A stretch of DNA of 64,000 nucleotides from Diphasiastrum complanatum (GCA_029204225.1 CM055109.1:44267054-44331053), one strand, 5' to 3'; shown: positions 45,031-57,984, counted from the stretch's first letter. Notes: a model not told the origin generated them from the letters alone. Numbers and translations are program-made.

Positions 45031-47690
45031 TTCCAGTGCATGGTGGTGGGTTGGCAGTGAACCTACGAATGGGCGATTATAGTGCGTCATCACTTGTATC
45101 ATCAACCTTTAAAGCTATTGGAAATTGTAACAATGGTTGCCATTCTATAGCAGCTTTGGAGGCATTTGGGCCAAGGTCTTTGGACAATAATGTTGCTTTT
45201 TGCTTTTAATCATCTATGGAGATTTGTGTTGCAATCTTCTTGTTTTTGGGCAAAAAAATGAATTTTTTAGATTTCTGGTCCGTGGGTGCAACGGAATGCA
45301 CTTTGCTGCTACCATGTTTCGAATTGTGAGCATTCTATTCTAGATAGCAAAACTTTGTTCGGAACACAAATTTTTATGATTTAGGAAAAAACATTAATTC
45401 TTGGAAACGTTGTTGGTAGTTTAGTTAGTAATTTGTGTGTATATTGATACAATTTTCGCATTAGAAAGGAGAAACAATCAAAATTCCAAAATTAGGTTAT
45501 TGGCTCAAATGTCAAGTCTTAAGGCATGAATTAAGAAAACAAAGTGATCACCTGTTTTTTCTCTTTAGTCCTCATCTCGACCATTGAAAGCATGTAAATT
45601 TTGAACCTGGCATAAAAATCACTAGAAATCCCTTATCAAACTGTATAGGATGATGAATTTGACTCTCTTTATTATGGTTTTCGTCATCTGCAACGACTTT
45701 TGTAATGGTCACCTGAGACCTCCCATATCTTCTTAATTACCATGCTTAGTTAGCTTGAAAGAATTGGTACTTACTATAAGCTAGCTATACTTATGAGAAG
45801 GAGGGTACTTGTTTTAGAAATCGATTTTACTATTATTCTTACTATAGTTTAACTAATTTCTTGACAGCTCTCCTAGTTTTTTTTTTTTTGGAGAAAAAGC
45901 AAAAAAATCTCAAGGAAAAGTTTAAAAAATAAAATTTGGTTTTGTCTAAAGGTCTTTTTTTGTTCTAGGAAGCCATGGTATCATAACTTTTGGAATGTGT
46001 TCCAGATTTTCCTATGCAACTATGATTTGTTCATTTTTGAATGTATTGAAAGTGCCCTTAACAAAATGACAGGACGCTATGGTGTGTTGATATTGATTTC
46101 TTCATCATTTAATTTTTTGGATATTTCTATCTTTGTACTTAATTGATTCCAACTATAAGGTGATTTTGAAATTGCGTTGGTAATGTGTTGTGGGAGGGGC
46201 ATGAATGTAATGTCTTAGTAACTATTATAAGTTTGACTTTTAATGAAGTCAAGGGAAGGCAATCATTATAAATGTAAATTAATGTTAAAGGGAGGTCAAT
46301 GAAGTTTATTGGTTTTCAAGGAGAATTTTAGTTGTGTGGTGGTCTGAGCTCTAGTGCATGGGGGGTGAGATGGTAGTATCTCTAGGGATGGGCGGTTCCA
46401 TAGTGTCGTCACTTGATTGTGTCCTTAGGTCGGCTTCGACAATGGGGTTTTAACATGGAGTAAGTCTTGTAAGGAAGAAAAAACATTCCTCACTCAAAAG
46501 TAGCTCAAAATTGCCAATTAAATCAAGTATACACATTTGAATTAGATCACAATGATTGATCTAAATGGCTTGAGTTAAGGCAAAGAAACATGCCAATCAT
46601 AGATGCAATACGTGCTCCGGATCCAATGTTTCATGAATTGGCGATTTGAAGAAAGAACTTTGGTTTGAATCGGCAACCAGTTTCTTCAGCTATTTTGGGG
46701 AAAAAACAATCCAAATCTAATTTTTTTTTTTTGAATTGAACAAAAGATCACCGTTATGAACTTGAATTGACCCAAACCGTCGATTCAAATCAGCCCATGA
46801 AACAATGTGTAGATCACATTTCAAAAATTATGATTAGGGATTCTTGGAACACAAGTTTTTTATTTTAATTTATCTCATTTTTTCTTGTCCTTGAATTTGT
46901 TTTATGGGAATTGTCAAAAAAATTAGCTAAATTAAAATAAGAGCAATAGTGAAACTAAGTTTCTATGACAATTAGTTTCTTTCTCATCAAAGTGGTTTAT
47001 ATTTGTCTTCCTGCCATATAAGTGGTTTATATTTGTCTTCTTGACATTTCTTTCAAAGTTATTAGTAGATGGAACATGATAATATTTTTTTGAAGGGGGT
47101 GATCATGGAGAGGGTTAGATTTTTCGAGATGCGTTGAATCATTACATTTCTCTTCACCTATGCAAATATATTTTGATAATTTGTGTTTTCATTGAATATC
47201 TCTTAATGGTTAGTTTATGTAGGATGATTTTAGATGAATAACTTATATTTTGAATTCATGTTTGCTTATCAACCTATATGTTTGATCGTATCCAATGTAA
47301 AGTTATAAGCCTATCATATATTGGTTGGACCCCATAAAGTTGAAGATCTAACATGTTCCTTTATGTGGAGCACTTATGTCACACAAAACCATGCAATCTC
47401 CATATGAGATCTTCGTCCAAGACTCAAGTTATGCAAGCCAGTTTTGTGTGGATTTTTTCTATCTTTGTCGGAGGTTTGTAGCCCCACCACCTACTCTGTG
47501 TTTACTTTATCATCAAGTTATTGTGATGATAAGTTAACTTCCATTAGTTTTTGACCAATAATCTAGGACTTTATTTGAGTGGGGTAGGAGTGCCTTAATG
47601 GTTTATGAGATAGGGGGTGTGGAGATAGAACCGAGGTTGGGGGAGAGCTAGGAATGTTCTTTGCTATGTCTTCTCTCTCCGTTTTCTACT
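45030..47690. other. no recognised gene; one local duplication
   Basis: AT-rich. A ~65-bp block at about 45035-45095 (TGCATGGTGGTGGG ... GTCATCAC) has a diverged second copy at about 46355-46420. No supported coding frame was seen. Confidence 0.55.
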
Positions 47691-47693
47691 CTC

Positions 47694-47696
<3 letters not shown>

Positions 47697-47762
<66 letters not shown>
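47697..47762 (+). repeat. (CT)n microsatellite
   Basis: About 66 bases of CT ending in a C-run. Confidence 0.95.
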
Positions 47763-47763
<1 letters not shown>

Positions 47764-47827
47764 CCCAAAATGTCACCTACTTTAAACAAGCACTTTGTAC
47801 AGTACCCATTAAAATCTTTTCCGAAAA

Positions 47828-48395
47828 CTCGATTTTTTTTTGACGACTCAAATTTTTTTCACTTTTCCAAAGACTCGAATTTTTCCATAAACTCAATTTA
47901 TTCCAATGGATCGAATTTGTCCAAAGAATCGAATTTTTCCAGTGACTCAAATTTTTCGAACAAGATTTTTTGGAACGACTCGAATGTTTCCAATGAATCG
48001 ACTTTTTTCAATGACTCGAATTTTCTAAAGACTCGAATTTTTCCAAAGGATCGAATTTTTCAAATGACTCGAGTTTTTCTTAAGACTCGAATTTTTCCAA
48101 TGACTCACTTTTCCAGTAATTGAATTTGTCGAAAGACTCGAATTTTTCCGAAGACTCAATTTTTTGGAAAGGCTCGAATTTTTCCAATGGATTGAATTTT
48201 TAAAATGACTTTAATTTTTTAAAGATTCGAATCTTTTAAAAGGATTGAATTTTTCAAATGACTCGAATTTTTGGAACGACGCGAATTTTTCAAAAGGATC
48301 GAATTTTTCAAATGACTCAAATTTTTCCGAAGACTCGAATTTTTCCAATGACTCGAATTTTTCCAAGGACTCGAATTTTTCCAAAGACTCGAATG
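47828..48395 (+). repeat. ~18-bp minisatellite (GACTCGAATTTTTCCAAA-like)
   Basis: Roughly 30 imperfect units, mostly 17-19 bp, each with GACTCGAATTTTTCC and variants. Frames through it give repeats of D-S-N-F-S or T-R-I-F-P, a result of the unit length being near a multiple of three. Confidence 0.92.
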
Positions 48396-48429
48396 TTAGA
48401 TATTCGAGATGAGAGATGTGCAAGATCGA

Positions 48430-49015
48430 ACCTTTACTACAGAGTGGGGGCTACAACTCCGTCCACATGGCTCCCCAAGATCCAATCCATCTTCAATTGC
48501 AGCTGCAAGTGCCTTGGTGCCTTTCAACTTGTTTCCTCGTCAATTTAGCCGCTTTCAGGGTTTAGGGTTTTCCTAGTACAAAGTTGCTCAAGCGATTTCT
48601 TTCATTTGGATATTTGGCCAGGAAGCTTTGCAAGAAAGCAATGGTCAAAAAGGTCCTTCTAGTGCATGGAGATGATAGGAGTGGTTGTGTCGCCTTTATG
48701 TACTCAAGGATTTTACCACGTCATTAATTGCTCCTTCTTCAAATCCACGTCAAACGTTTTTGGTGAGCTTTCAGAGACAACACCCACTAGTTTCCAATCA
48801 ATGGATTTTCCTGCCGAGGAAGAGAAGGTCTTGGAGTACCAAGAAAAGCGGAGCTAGACTATGCAGAATGGCTTGAAGCTGAGATGTTGAGACCCACCGT
48901 AGTGTGTTCAAGGATGCTGAAGAGCGCCCAGAGGAGGATACAAACTTCAAGATCAAGCTATGCAAGCTGCTTAAGCTATGCTTGACCACATAATTTTCTT
49001 GGATAAATTTTTCTA
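48430..49015 (+). pseudogene. Argonaute plus unrecognised-protein fragments, copy B
   Basis: This is the plus-strand counterpart of 11590-10815. It has S-G-G-Y-N-S-V, then directly the H-G ... P-S-S-I-A-A-A-S-A block at 48520, missing the segment that holds P-T-I-I-F-G and the catalytic Asp. The intron donor GTAAGT of copy A is GCAAGT here. At 48760-48870 the GELSETTPTSFQSMDFPAEE block follows, then L-D-Y-A-E-W-L-E-A-E in another frame. Both copies keep the same order of unrelated gene pieces, so the chimera formed once and was then duplicated. Not functional. Confidence 0.65.
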
Positions 49016-49260
49016 GTGATGTTTACTATCCTGCCTCTCTAAGCCTAAACCCTAAACCTACACACAACTATGTCTTATATGATGAGATATGTTTCTCCGC
49101 GGATGAACTTCAACAACTTACGAATAACTTATGCTCCAAACCGTAAACCCTAAAGCCTATACCCTAAATGCTCCAAACCCTAAACCCTAAACCTACACAC
49201 TACTATGTCTTATAGGATGAGATCGGTTTCTTCTCAGATGAACTTCAGGACGTACTAGGC
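49016..49260 (+). repeat. telomere-like and dispersed repeat block
   Basis: CCTAAACCCTAAACC runs at about 49040, 49140 and 49180, interleaved with the GATGAACTTCA and ATGAGAT(C/A)(G/T)GTTTC motifs. It is the reverse complement of 10560-10810. Confidence 0.85.
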
Positions 49261-51040
49261 CTTTGTTATCAAGGATTGATGACCCACTCTCGAATATGTC
49301 GGGACACTGGATCAATCCATTGCCAGAGGCTATCATAAGCAACAATTAGCCCAAATAAGGACAAGTGTGTGCATGATTTGATTTGAACAAGACCTTGATT
49401 GAATCAATGCAGATGCAGCTAATCTCTCCTATATGTAATCCTTGTGCCATATCCTAGTGTTTGAGGTTCTAATTATGAGTATTTGTTGGCTTTCTGATGG
49501 CTTATTCATAGTGTCAAAGGGATTGAATCATGACTAGGTGTAGGTGTGTGACTATTGACATGTCTTGTTAGACACGTACCATTCTGTTTCAAACCAATTT
49601 TGAAAAGCTCTTCAAATTTCTCAAATTATATTTTATGACATTGAGCATTGGAGCCACTAATTTGATTCCAAGGTTTCATTACTTGGTGTCTTGCTATCAT
49701 TGATTAAGTACCTACCACTATGTTTCAAAACAATGTCAAGGAACTCTAAAATTTTCAATCTTTCTAAGTTAGAAGTTTTAATATTGCAGAATCCATTGGG
49801 CACTCATCATCTAGGATTGAGGAATCAATACCCAATTTATTGAAGTCTAGTTTGTGTAGAGGTTCAGTTGCATCCTAAACTCTAAACCTTGTAATTGCAT
49901 CAGAAGGATAGGAATAAAACCCAGCAAAAAGACCTAAAACATTATGAAGAATGAACATGGTTGGATGATACTTTCTCAATTCAAACCGACCCCTTAGGCC
50001 TTGGCCATGATCAACCTTGACAAGATGACGTGACTAGATACTCGAATAGAATGTAGTGTTTGTGAAATAACGGTCTATGGATGGGAAGAATATTCATTCT
50101 ATCATCAGTTAGTGTTGGAGACACAAGCTTAAGGAGATATACTTGTGACATCACACCTACTCTTGGGCACTAATGAAGTGCATTGGTATGTCATACCATT
50201 TGGTCCATGCCATGCATGATGACATTGATGGTCTAAGAATTTGTCGATGTTGTAGATTGGCATCACCTTTGTTATGTTTGTTATTATCCTAGACATAACA
50301 TCAATAAATAAACTTTTCAACAACCTAGTACAAATTTCTATTAGGATGAGTCCTAACAAGCTTTAGAAAATCTCATTGGCCTAGATTTCAGTAGAAAGCC
50401 TTATAGCCTATATATGATCTTGCTTTATCCCTTCTCAATTAAATTCTCACTCTACTTTTTAGTAATTCCGCACTTCACATGGGGTTAGAATAGGTTACAC
50501 AAATATAATCTTGAAGGGTGAAGGTTCGAGGAACTAGCAAATTGAAGGCCTGCAAGCTAGTTTGAACTTCTCTAGCCTTCACTTTTGGGTGGATGACGGA
50601 GCATTATTTGATTGGTAAATAAGAAACTAGCTTAAGTAACTAACCATCAAATATGATCAAATGGTCTTGCATGCTTAGGTTAGTCTATTGTGCCCAACTA
50701 ATTATTGACTAGGTGATTTGAATTAAGGTCCTAAAAAATATCATATTCTAAACTTCGTAGTCAATTATGAGCTATTACTAGAGACTACTAGATTCTAGAT
50801 CCAAAGCTAATTACATTATAAGGCTAGAAATGAAAACCTAAGGATAAAGTATTCCCCCTAATTCAGATGAAAATGAAAACTTATATCCAATATTTGGAGA
50901 CTCATGAGGTATATGGCGCCAAAGCATGTGAAACCATAGAAAGTTTGAATAATTAACAAGATACAAGTTGTCTGCGTGTTTATGCTTTGTGAAGCTTGTT
51001 GTTTGCTGCATCTTAACATGATTTCCTGGATTTGGGACAG
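49261..51040. other. no recognised gene; probably within intron 1 of the MADS-box gene
   Basis: No MADS-domain exon or other coding motif was found. Because the first legible exon at 51041 is exon 2 of a MIKC gene, this and perhaps much more upstream DNA is likely its first intron. That is inference. Confidence 0.45.
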
Positions 51041-52782
51041 CATAAGAGAGATCTTGGAAAGGCACGAGAGATATTCTGATGCATTGCAGATAGATGCAGT
51101 TCTCCCTCGTGACCTTGAGGTATGAGGAACTGAGTTGAACTAGTTTCCTTCATCATGAACAATGATACAAAAATGTTTAAGTTGTACCATTGTCTTCTGG
51201 AATAATAGCAGTTTATTGAGGATAGCTTGTCCATGTAACTTGTATGTAGGATACTTTTATGCCAAGCAAATAGGCAAGGCTCACATGAAAGCAGTTTGGC
51301 ATGTGTACAAATAAGGTTCAAAGAATTGATTTAAATGCTTCTTTGCTAGTACTGGAGTAAAGAGGCTGCAAGACTTAAGGAGGAGTTGGATCGATGCCAT
51401 CAGACAAACAGGTACCTGCTATCAGTTCATTGGTTCCTTATGATAGAAATCATGTAATGGCATGCAAACAAGAGGTTCTTCTTGAGTTGAAACAAAGCTA
51501 CGTTCACAGGCATATGCTAGGTGAAGACCTTTCAGCTCTGAACCTGAAAGAATTAGAGGAACTCCAAGAACAGCTTGATGCTGGATTGAGGCGTATTCGT
51601 TCCAAGAAGGTAAATATACAACGGGTAGTGGTTGTTCAGACTTTCAGCAAAGAATAAAAGGTATTTCATGCTTCTCAGTGGATTTTACAGTTTTGGTAAA
51701 TAGTTTACTCCCTTAGCCCTTTATGATCAATATTGGGATGTTTTGATACCATTTTACTTTTGGTTAACAGAATCATGTTCTGCTAGAACAAATTGATGAG
51801 CTTACAAAAAAGGTATGTCATATTTCATGTTTTTATTGATGCGGTCAACACGAGCTCTTTTGTGGTTATTGTGATGGAAAACTTGCTCTTTCTTTTGTGA
51901 TTAACTAAAATGTTACGTAACTTACAATAACATATGTAAACTTTTGAAGTTACAAGCAAAACTAAGTGAGGTCTGCCAAATCACTTGAGCTTCTGAATTA
52001 ACTGGAAGGAGACTCTACACTTTTCCCTTGAATTTACAAAATTGAGTCCATTGTATTCCTGCTTTTTCCTGATGTGGGATACCCCAAAGAATAGACTAGA
52101 CCTTTTAGAAACAAACTTTAGCTCTCTAGTATGCCTGTTCTACATGATTTAGTGCAGATGTGCACTTAAAGAGGAGTACTGGTGTTACTTTATCAGATAA
52201 TAATTTTACAAATTTCATACACACAGGAATCTTTTTTACGGGAAGAAAATCGAATGTTGCGCAGCAAGGTAACCACTTATCTCCTTCAAAAGCATCTGAT
52301 GTCACGATACAGGGAACTCTACTCTTCTAAAGACTCAATCTAATTACACGTATTTTGTTCTCTGGTAGGAATTTTTGTACATATGATTGCTGCTAAGTCA
52401 CTCAAACACTTGCAGGTTGCTGAGACTGAGGAGAAGAAAGAAAATATGCCAGATGACATGAACATGGAGACAAGGGAACCTCCCTCTATAGAGTCTGCAG
52501 AGGAGCAACGCTCACTTCAGCTAAATCACCGGCCATGGAGAGACAGTCATAACTTGCAATTTGCACTACAACTGGGGTGGGTAGCTATCCAGTCTACCCT
52601 CAAGCAACGTTTTGAAGGTCGACAATAATAGTAATAATATAGTTACTGTTATTTTTATTATTGTGCTTTACAATAATATGGAAGACTTGAGACCTTACCT
52701 GCATCATGCTATGTTTTGAAACAGTCCATACCAACCGCCTCCATCAACTGAGACACCTACTGGAAATCATCGGCATAACTAA
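51041..52782 (+). CDS. MIKC-type MADS-box transcription factor, exons 2-8 (MADS-domain exon not in window)
   Basis: Seven exons with GT-AG borders: 51041-51119 (79 nt), 51350-51411 (62), 51510-51609 (100), 51771-51812 (42), 52227-52268 (42), 52416-52576 (161) and 52725-52782 ending TAA. The first five sizes and their phases are the classic MIKC pattern. Exon 2 encodes the intervening domain (IREILERHERYSDALQ). Exons 3-6 encode the keratin-like K domain (YWSKEAARLKEEL, HMLGEDLSALNLKELEELQE, NHVLLEQIDELTKK, ESFLREENRMLRSK), a coiled coil for dimer and tetramer formation. The C-terminal domain ends LQLGPYQPPPSTET, resembling the LQxG motif of several MIKC subfamilies. No stop or splice defect was seen. 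Exon 1, with the DNA-binding MADS domain, should lie upstream beyond a long intron; otherwise this is a truncated copy. Subfamily undetermined. Confidence 0.9.
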
Positions 52783-53795
52783 TTCTTCTGAAACAGGTGC
52801 AAGCCTACACCTGCACCCAGTAAGCCTGCTTTCAGCTTCATTATATTTCTGAGCAAAGGTAACTGTTTCATTTCCATAATGTGTACAAGCTTTAGAAATT
52901 AGTTGTGTGGTACCTGTAGGCAGTACTAAAAGTTGGTAGATTTCCTATCATGATAAGGAAAAGGGGTGACATGCAGGATACCAAATTCTAGCTTGAGCGG
53001 GTGATAGCATGCAAAAGCTCATATACATTATAGGATTCATTCACTATGTATGTTAAACTGAGGTTCGAGGCAGAGTTCCTTCTTATGATCCAAGATTTCC
53101 GGCTGTCCCATCTGCATAACTACTGTCAAGAGTCATCTGCATCAGTTCGCAATGACCTCTTATATTTCTTTTCACTAATATTAGTCTTCAAATAAGATAG
53201 TAGAAGCACTGGAAGCAGCTTGAGTTTTAGTATGTTTTGAAGTTCGTGGCAAAGAATTTTCCAAATATGTTGACCACATTTTTGACATAGGTGGAATACA
53301 CATCCAGCTGCACATTTCAAATCAGAAAAAACCAGAAAATATGTTTTCTATTTCTATACGTAAGAAACAGGATGATTCTCTTGCATGCAGCGGTACTAAG
53401 TTTTGATGGGTCGTTGTGCTGTGTATTCCTGCAAATGCTTCTACTTTGTGCGCAAATCTGATTTTATATTCCATTTGGCTCGTAGCCAGTACATATATAT
53501 ACACTAATCTATGGGGATGCTCTGAGCCTCTCTTTGTATGTAGACGTTTCTGACGGCTCTATACACTTGTCGGATTATGAGGCTCTTTGCCTCCACGTGA
53601 CAGACTAAAGCAATCGTTAGCTGATGCCAAGTTACACCAACAACCCTTTTATTGTCGTTGCTGTAAATAGATCTGGTAAGTGGTTCTTTGTTATTGTATG
53701 ATATATCATTGATTTTAAGATGTTGGAGTGGTTATTATTTAATTTGCAAGTGAGCTTTAACACCCACTTCGAAGCGAGGGAAAAACAACAGCGGA
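52783..53795 (+). other. 3' UTR and downstream flank of the MADS-box gene
   Basis: Non-coding after the TAA at 52780-52782. No polyadenylation site can be assigned with confidence. No other gene was recognised before the LINE. Confidence 0.45.
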
Positions 53796-53799
53796 TGGT

Positions 53800-55760
53800 C
53801 TTCACAAATGGCAGTCCGCACTTTTTTTTCTAAGCAGCAATAGGAAGTTGGGGTATTCGGGCATGGGAGTGGCCCGATATCCCCTGCTAGCGTCACTTTT
53901 GGTTTTTGAAACTGTGGCGGCCTCTCTACCTCTTCTACGGCAGCAGACCTAGATCAATATCTGCGCTCGAGGCACGTTTTCTTCTTTGTTGACACATAAA
54001 TCTCCTACTCATCGACTCCCACCTATCTCTGGTTACCAATGGCTCTCAGCCCCCTGTCTAATGCTTCAGTGTTTCACCTTTGCTCTCTTCTCTGGTTGAA
54101 AAACATTATCGCACATTCCTACATCGTAAGAACTGTATACAATACGACCCGCTCAGCCCGACTACTTCACAACTTACAGCCTCCTTTGTTGCCTTTTGGA
54201 GGGATTTTCTTCGTAAATCTTGCACCATTCCTCCCATCCCTCTCCAGTCCTAGATTGATCATGCGACCCACCTCTTTACCATCCAACACCTCCCACTCCT
54301 TTTGTTTCCCCGCCTACTTCATTGTGACATTTTTAATCCCCATATCGTTGAAGATGTTATTCGTCAGCTCCACAATCACCATTCTCTTTATGTCAATTTC
54401 CTTTCTGGTGAATTCATCAAACCCGTGGCCCAACTTGCTTCCCCTCTTCTCTCACATTGCTTCAATCGCTCTGTTACCGATGGCCTTCCTCCCTTTTGAA
54501 CAACCAACCTCCTTCGCCCCATTTTGAAAAAATGTGATGCAATGCAAGTTGACAACTACCAGACCATCATGATCAGCGACACTGTCACTAAAGTCTTTGG
54601 CATCGTCCTTCATTGCCTGTTTTCTATGGAGGTTGATCCACGTGGACTCTATGTTATGGGACAGGCGGGCTTTCGGCGTGGTTACTGCACCCTTGATCAT
54701 GTGCTCACCCTGTGCAGCATTGTTGAAGAAGCCAAACATGTGGGTTGCAAAGTTTTTGCTTGCTTCGTCAACCTGCAAAAAGCTTTTGATCCAGTTCCCA
54801 AAGATCTTCTTCTTCGCAGGTTACGGTAACTTCATATTCCTGACTCTATGCTTGCAGTGATTATTACCTTGTATGAGAGGGTTCTAGCAAGGATTCATCG
54901 AGGGTCTAATTTGTTTGCTCCTATTCGTAGCGCTGTTGGTGTAAATCAAGGTTGTCCCTTGTCCACTACTCTATTCGCCCTGTATGTAGATGATTTGGAG
55001 TGCCTTATCCGTGAAGGTGGGGAAGGGTGTCCGCTTGCTCACTTGATTATTCCTATCCTTCTTCATGCTAATGACATTGTTCTTCTTTCTTCTTCCCTGG
55101 CTGGTCTGCAGTGTCACTTACATGTCTTACATCATTTTGTACCTTATGGGGCCTGTCTGTCAACCTAGGGAAAACTAAGGTCTTGATAACACTAATTGTC
55201 ACATTCTTCGCAACTATCACTTTCCATACGCTGGACAGGAGGTTGAGATTGTCACTTCTTATACCTACATGGGAGTCTTATTCACGGCACCATTGCTTAA
55301 GCTACTTTTAAAAGGGTTTCATTGGGTCACTCTGCATTGGTCCAGCTTGACAGAGGTTGTACTTTAAATCATGTTTTTGATCCTTCTACCAAATGCCTGC
55401 TCTTTGCTACACGGGTGTCTCCAGCAGTCATGTATGGTTTTGAGATTTGGCTACCGGGTCTTTCTCTCCGGAATTGGGCAGCTATTTCCCGTATTTAAAC
55501 GAATATGTTGTCACGTATGATTCAATTGGGACCCAACTGAGCTTCCCAACTGTGCCACATTTATTACCAGACACACTTTCTTTCCCTTGATCCAGTCGGT
55601 TTACCTTTGCTCCCGCTGTATCTCTCACAGTCACTCTCATAAACGCATCTCTTACAACATTGGACAACTACACATCTCTTCCCATCAACTTCTTGTTGAG
55701 ACTGGTCGCTGTTGGAATATCCTGCGTGAACATAGATTATGCTTTTACATGTTGTCACCA
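53800..55760 (+). pseudogene. LINE copy lacking most of the endonuclease
   Basis: It begins with the ORF1/ORF2 junction region shared with the minus copy (GYSGMGVARYP, then S-G-Y-Q-W-L-S-A-P). It then jumps to the pre-RT linker at about 54090, so the endonuclease is deleted. The RT is nearly complete over several frames: QAGFRRGYCTLDHVLTL, K-A-F-D-P-V-P, GVNQGCPLSTTLFALY. The catalytic strand reads LLHANDIVLLS, where active LINEs have YADD. The C-terminal region (S-L-D-P-V-G-L-P-L-L-P-L-Y-L-S-Q) ends near 55760. The H-A-N-D change removes one catalytic Asp. No poly-A tail is obvious. Together with the minus copy it covers most of the parent LINE. Confidence 0.82.
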
Positions 55761-55860
55761 ATATTTGAAGTAATCTTTCAAATAAGCTTATTGTATGCTA
55801 ATGTTGATTTTGATATTTTTTCTTTGGTGTGTAAATGGTCATAGTACAAGTTTTCAATGC

Positions 55861-57269
55861 TCAAGAATAAATTAACAACGAGTACTGTTTTCATTCATTT
55901 ATCTAGATTTGTGTTTCTTTTCACCTGCCATTGAATTTCAACTTGATTAAACTTGGAAATTGATAATGTGGTCGAGAAACTTGCAGTGTTTTCCATCCTC
56001 AATGGTGGTAAATTGTGCCTTGTCAAACTTAAAACACCACGTTGACATTGCTATAACAAGGTATGACTTTTTGATGACTGGTATGGTTTGTGACATATGA
56101 ATATCCTTGAGTGTTAGTCTTGTCTAAACAAAGTAGAGTTGCAATTAGGTAGAGATAGGGTGGAAATAAACTCCTTATTCAAGATAAGTTGGTAACCTTG
56201 TTGTGAATCAATTCCATATAAGACATTGTTATGCCCACTTTGACTGATAGATATATGTTGTTATGCTAAGTCCGAAGTAAATACATGCTTCTAAATTGAA
56301 CAAATAAGCATGTGAAATGAGATTATACATTTTGATTGAAATAATATAGAGATCAACTTGTGTCATTAAATCTCCAATCCGACATTGAATATCCCAAAAC
56401 ACCTACATACTATGAAAGTACACGAATTGGCAATCTCATATTGTGCACAAAATGCCAACACTAGGGTAGCATTTTGTAAACCAACAAAATGGTAGCACAT
56501 ATTTTCATGCATATAACATTGACATATTTATGGAAATAGATTTTGTGCATGCAACATATATGTTAAAGATAGAATCAATATTATTAAAATTTCATAATTT
56601 TAGCTTGACCAATTTTGGTCATATTTCTTGTAAATTGTATTATGGTCATGTTGTGGCTTGCCACACGTGCCAAATAGCATAGGATACTCTTTGTAAGTCT
56701 CATCCCTAACCTAGCATAGGAGTGGCACTTTTGGAATGAAGCCAAATAGTGCTTTGATAGGCTAGAGAGATTCTAGGAGCTAAAAATAGCATGTTTTTCA
56801 TTGTTTTGGGATCTCGAGATCTTGACCCTAATTAGGGTGGATCAAGTGGATATTTAGGTTAGATGTTAGGGTTAGGTTATGATGAATGCATAGAAGCCTT
56901 ATTATGTTCAGATCTGAGCTCTACATTTATAAATATGTGATGGTATTTCCATCCAATCATGAGCAAAATCGAGATTTTCCTTCTTGACTAGTTTGAGTTT
57001 ATGATTTGATTGATGAATGCTATTGGCATATGATTTTTTATGATCATTGAATGAGATAGGAGCTACAGGTACAGTACACAGGTAGTAGCAGGCCGTACAT
57101 CCACACGTGTGAAGGTTTTTGGAGCTAATTCATGAAGTTCAAGCCAAGATAAGCTAGGAATCAATGCATTGACTGGGAATCTAGCTTCTAGATCTTGTTT
57201 GGATCTTAAGTAGGTGCTTTATCCATCATTTCCAGGATCAAATGAGTTTATTTTGCTGCATTTTTATCA
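55861..57269. other. non-coding; right part is a probable LTR
   Basis: Nothing legible in 55861-56600. The part from roughly 56650 to 57269 is probably an LTR, because it ends TTTATCA directly before a primer site. Its left border is not defined. Confidence 0.45.
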
Positions 57270-57282
57270 TGGTATCAGAGCC
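57270..57282 (+). promoter_or_regulatory. primer-binding site, initiator-Met tRNA
   Basis: TGGTATCAGAGCC, preceded by an LTR-like TTATCA end. It implies a copia or gypsy element whose interior is only partly preserved to the right. Confidence 0.75.
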
Positions 57283-57984
57283 ATTCCAAGAAATGAGCTT
57301 CATTTCATGCTAGAATCATAGATTTTGATGCAATTCAAGCATTGATTACTATCTAGACATAATCTATGATTAGTACCTTTAATCCTTAATCAATTTGAGT
57401 GAAGAAGGATCTAATAGTTTTTAATTTAAAGGCTTTTTAGCTTCAAAATCCGAGTTGAGGTCATCTCTTATTAATTGGATCAAAATAACAAGTATTTTGC
57501 ACTTTTCTCATATTGATGCTACTCAATTTGTGGAGTCTATCACAAGGAATAGTTTTCAATCAATCAAAAGGAAATAGATCCTTATCTTTGGTACTGTAAT
57601 AGGTCGTTCTTACACTTATTGAGATCTTAAAAATTCAATTTTAAGGTCAGCCCAAAGTTTTTGACAAGTGCTCATCAAGTGAATGCAATTCTAGTCAAGA
57701 TTGTGTTCAATTTTGCTTGATTTGTGAGATAGTTTGGATTGATTATTGCATGATGATTCAACCTGATCTTGTAGGAATGATTTGAAGAGGTACTTATGTG
57801 CATATGATTTCTTTTGGTTCAAGTTAGGTGAATCATGTATTCTTGTGAAGTCAAGATCAAGGAGGCAATTCTAGATCCAATTTTTATGCAAATTCAAGCT
57901 AGTTTCCATTCTTGTTAAAATTAATAAATTTGATTTGGCTTAAGATCAGGTAGGATCTTATTGAGAGGTCAAGAAGGATAGGGA
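57283..57984 (+). other. leader-like non-coding DNA
   Basis: No supported frame. Position suggests the leader of the element primed at 57270. Confidence 0.4.

Noticed and set aside
45015-45209. 64-codon plus-strand frame after the gypsy LTR
   Set aside because: No recognisable domain, and part of its sequence is in the local duplication with 46.36 kb where the frame is not kept.
47770-48423. Possible Ser/Asn/Phe-rich protein
   Set aside because: It follows the 18-bp minisatellite and is open only because the unit is near a multiple of three.
49016-49210. Chromosome end
   Set aside because: Only short CCCTAAA runs mixed with dispersed repeats, embedded in ordinary sequence on both sides; interstitial.
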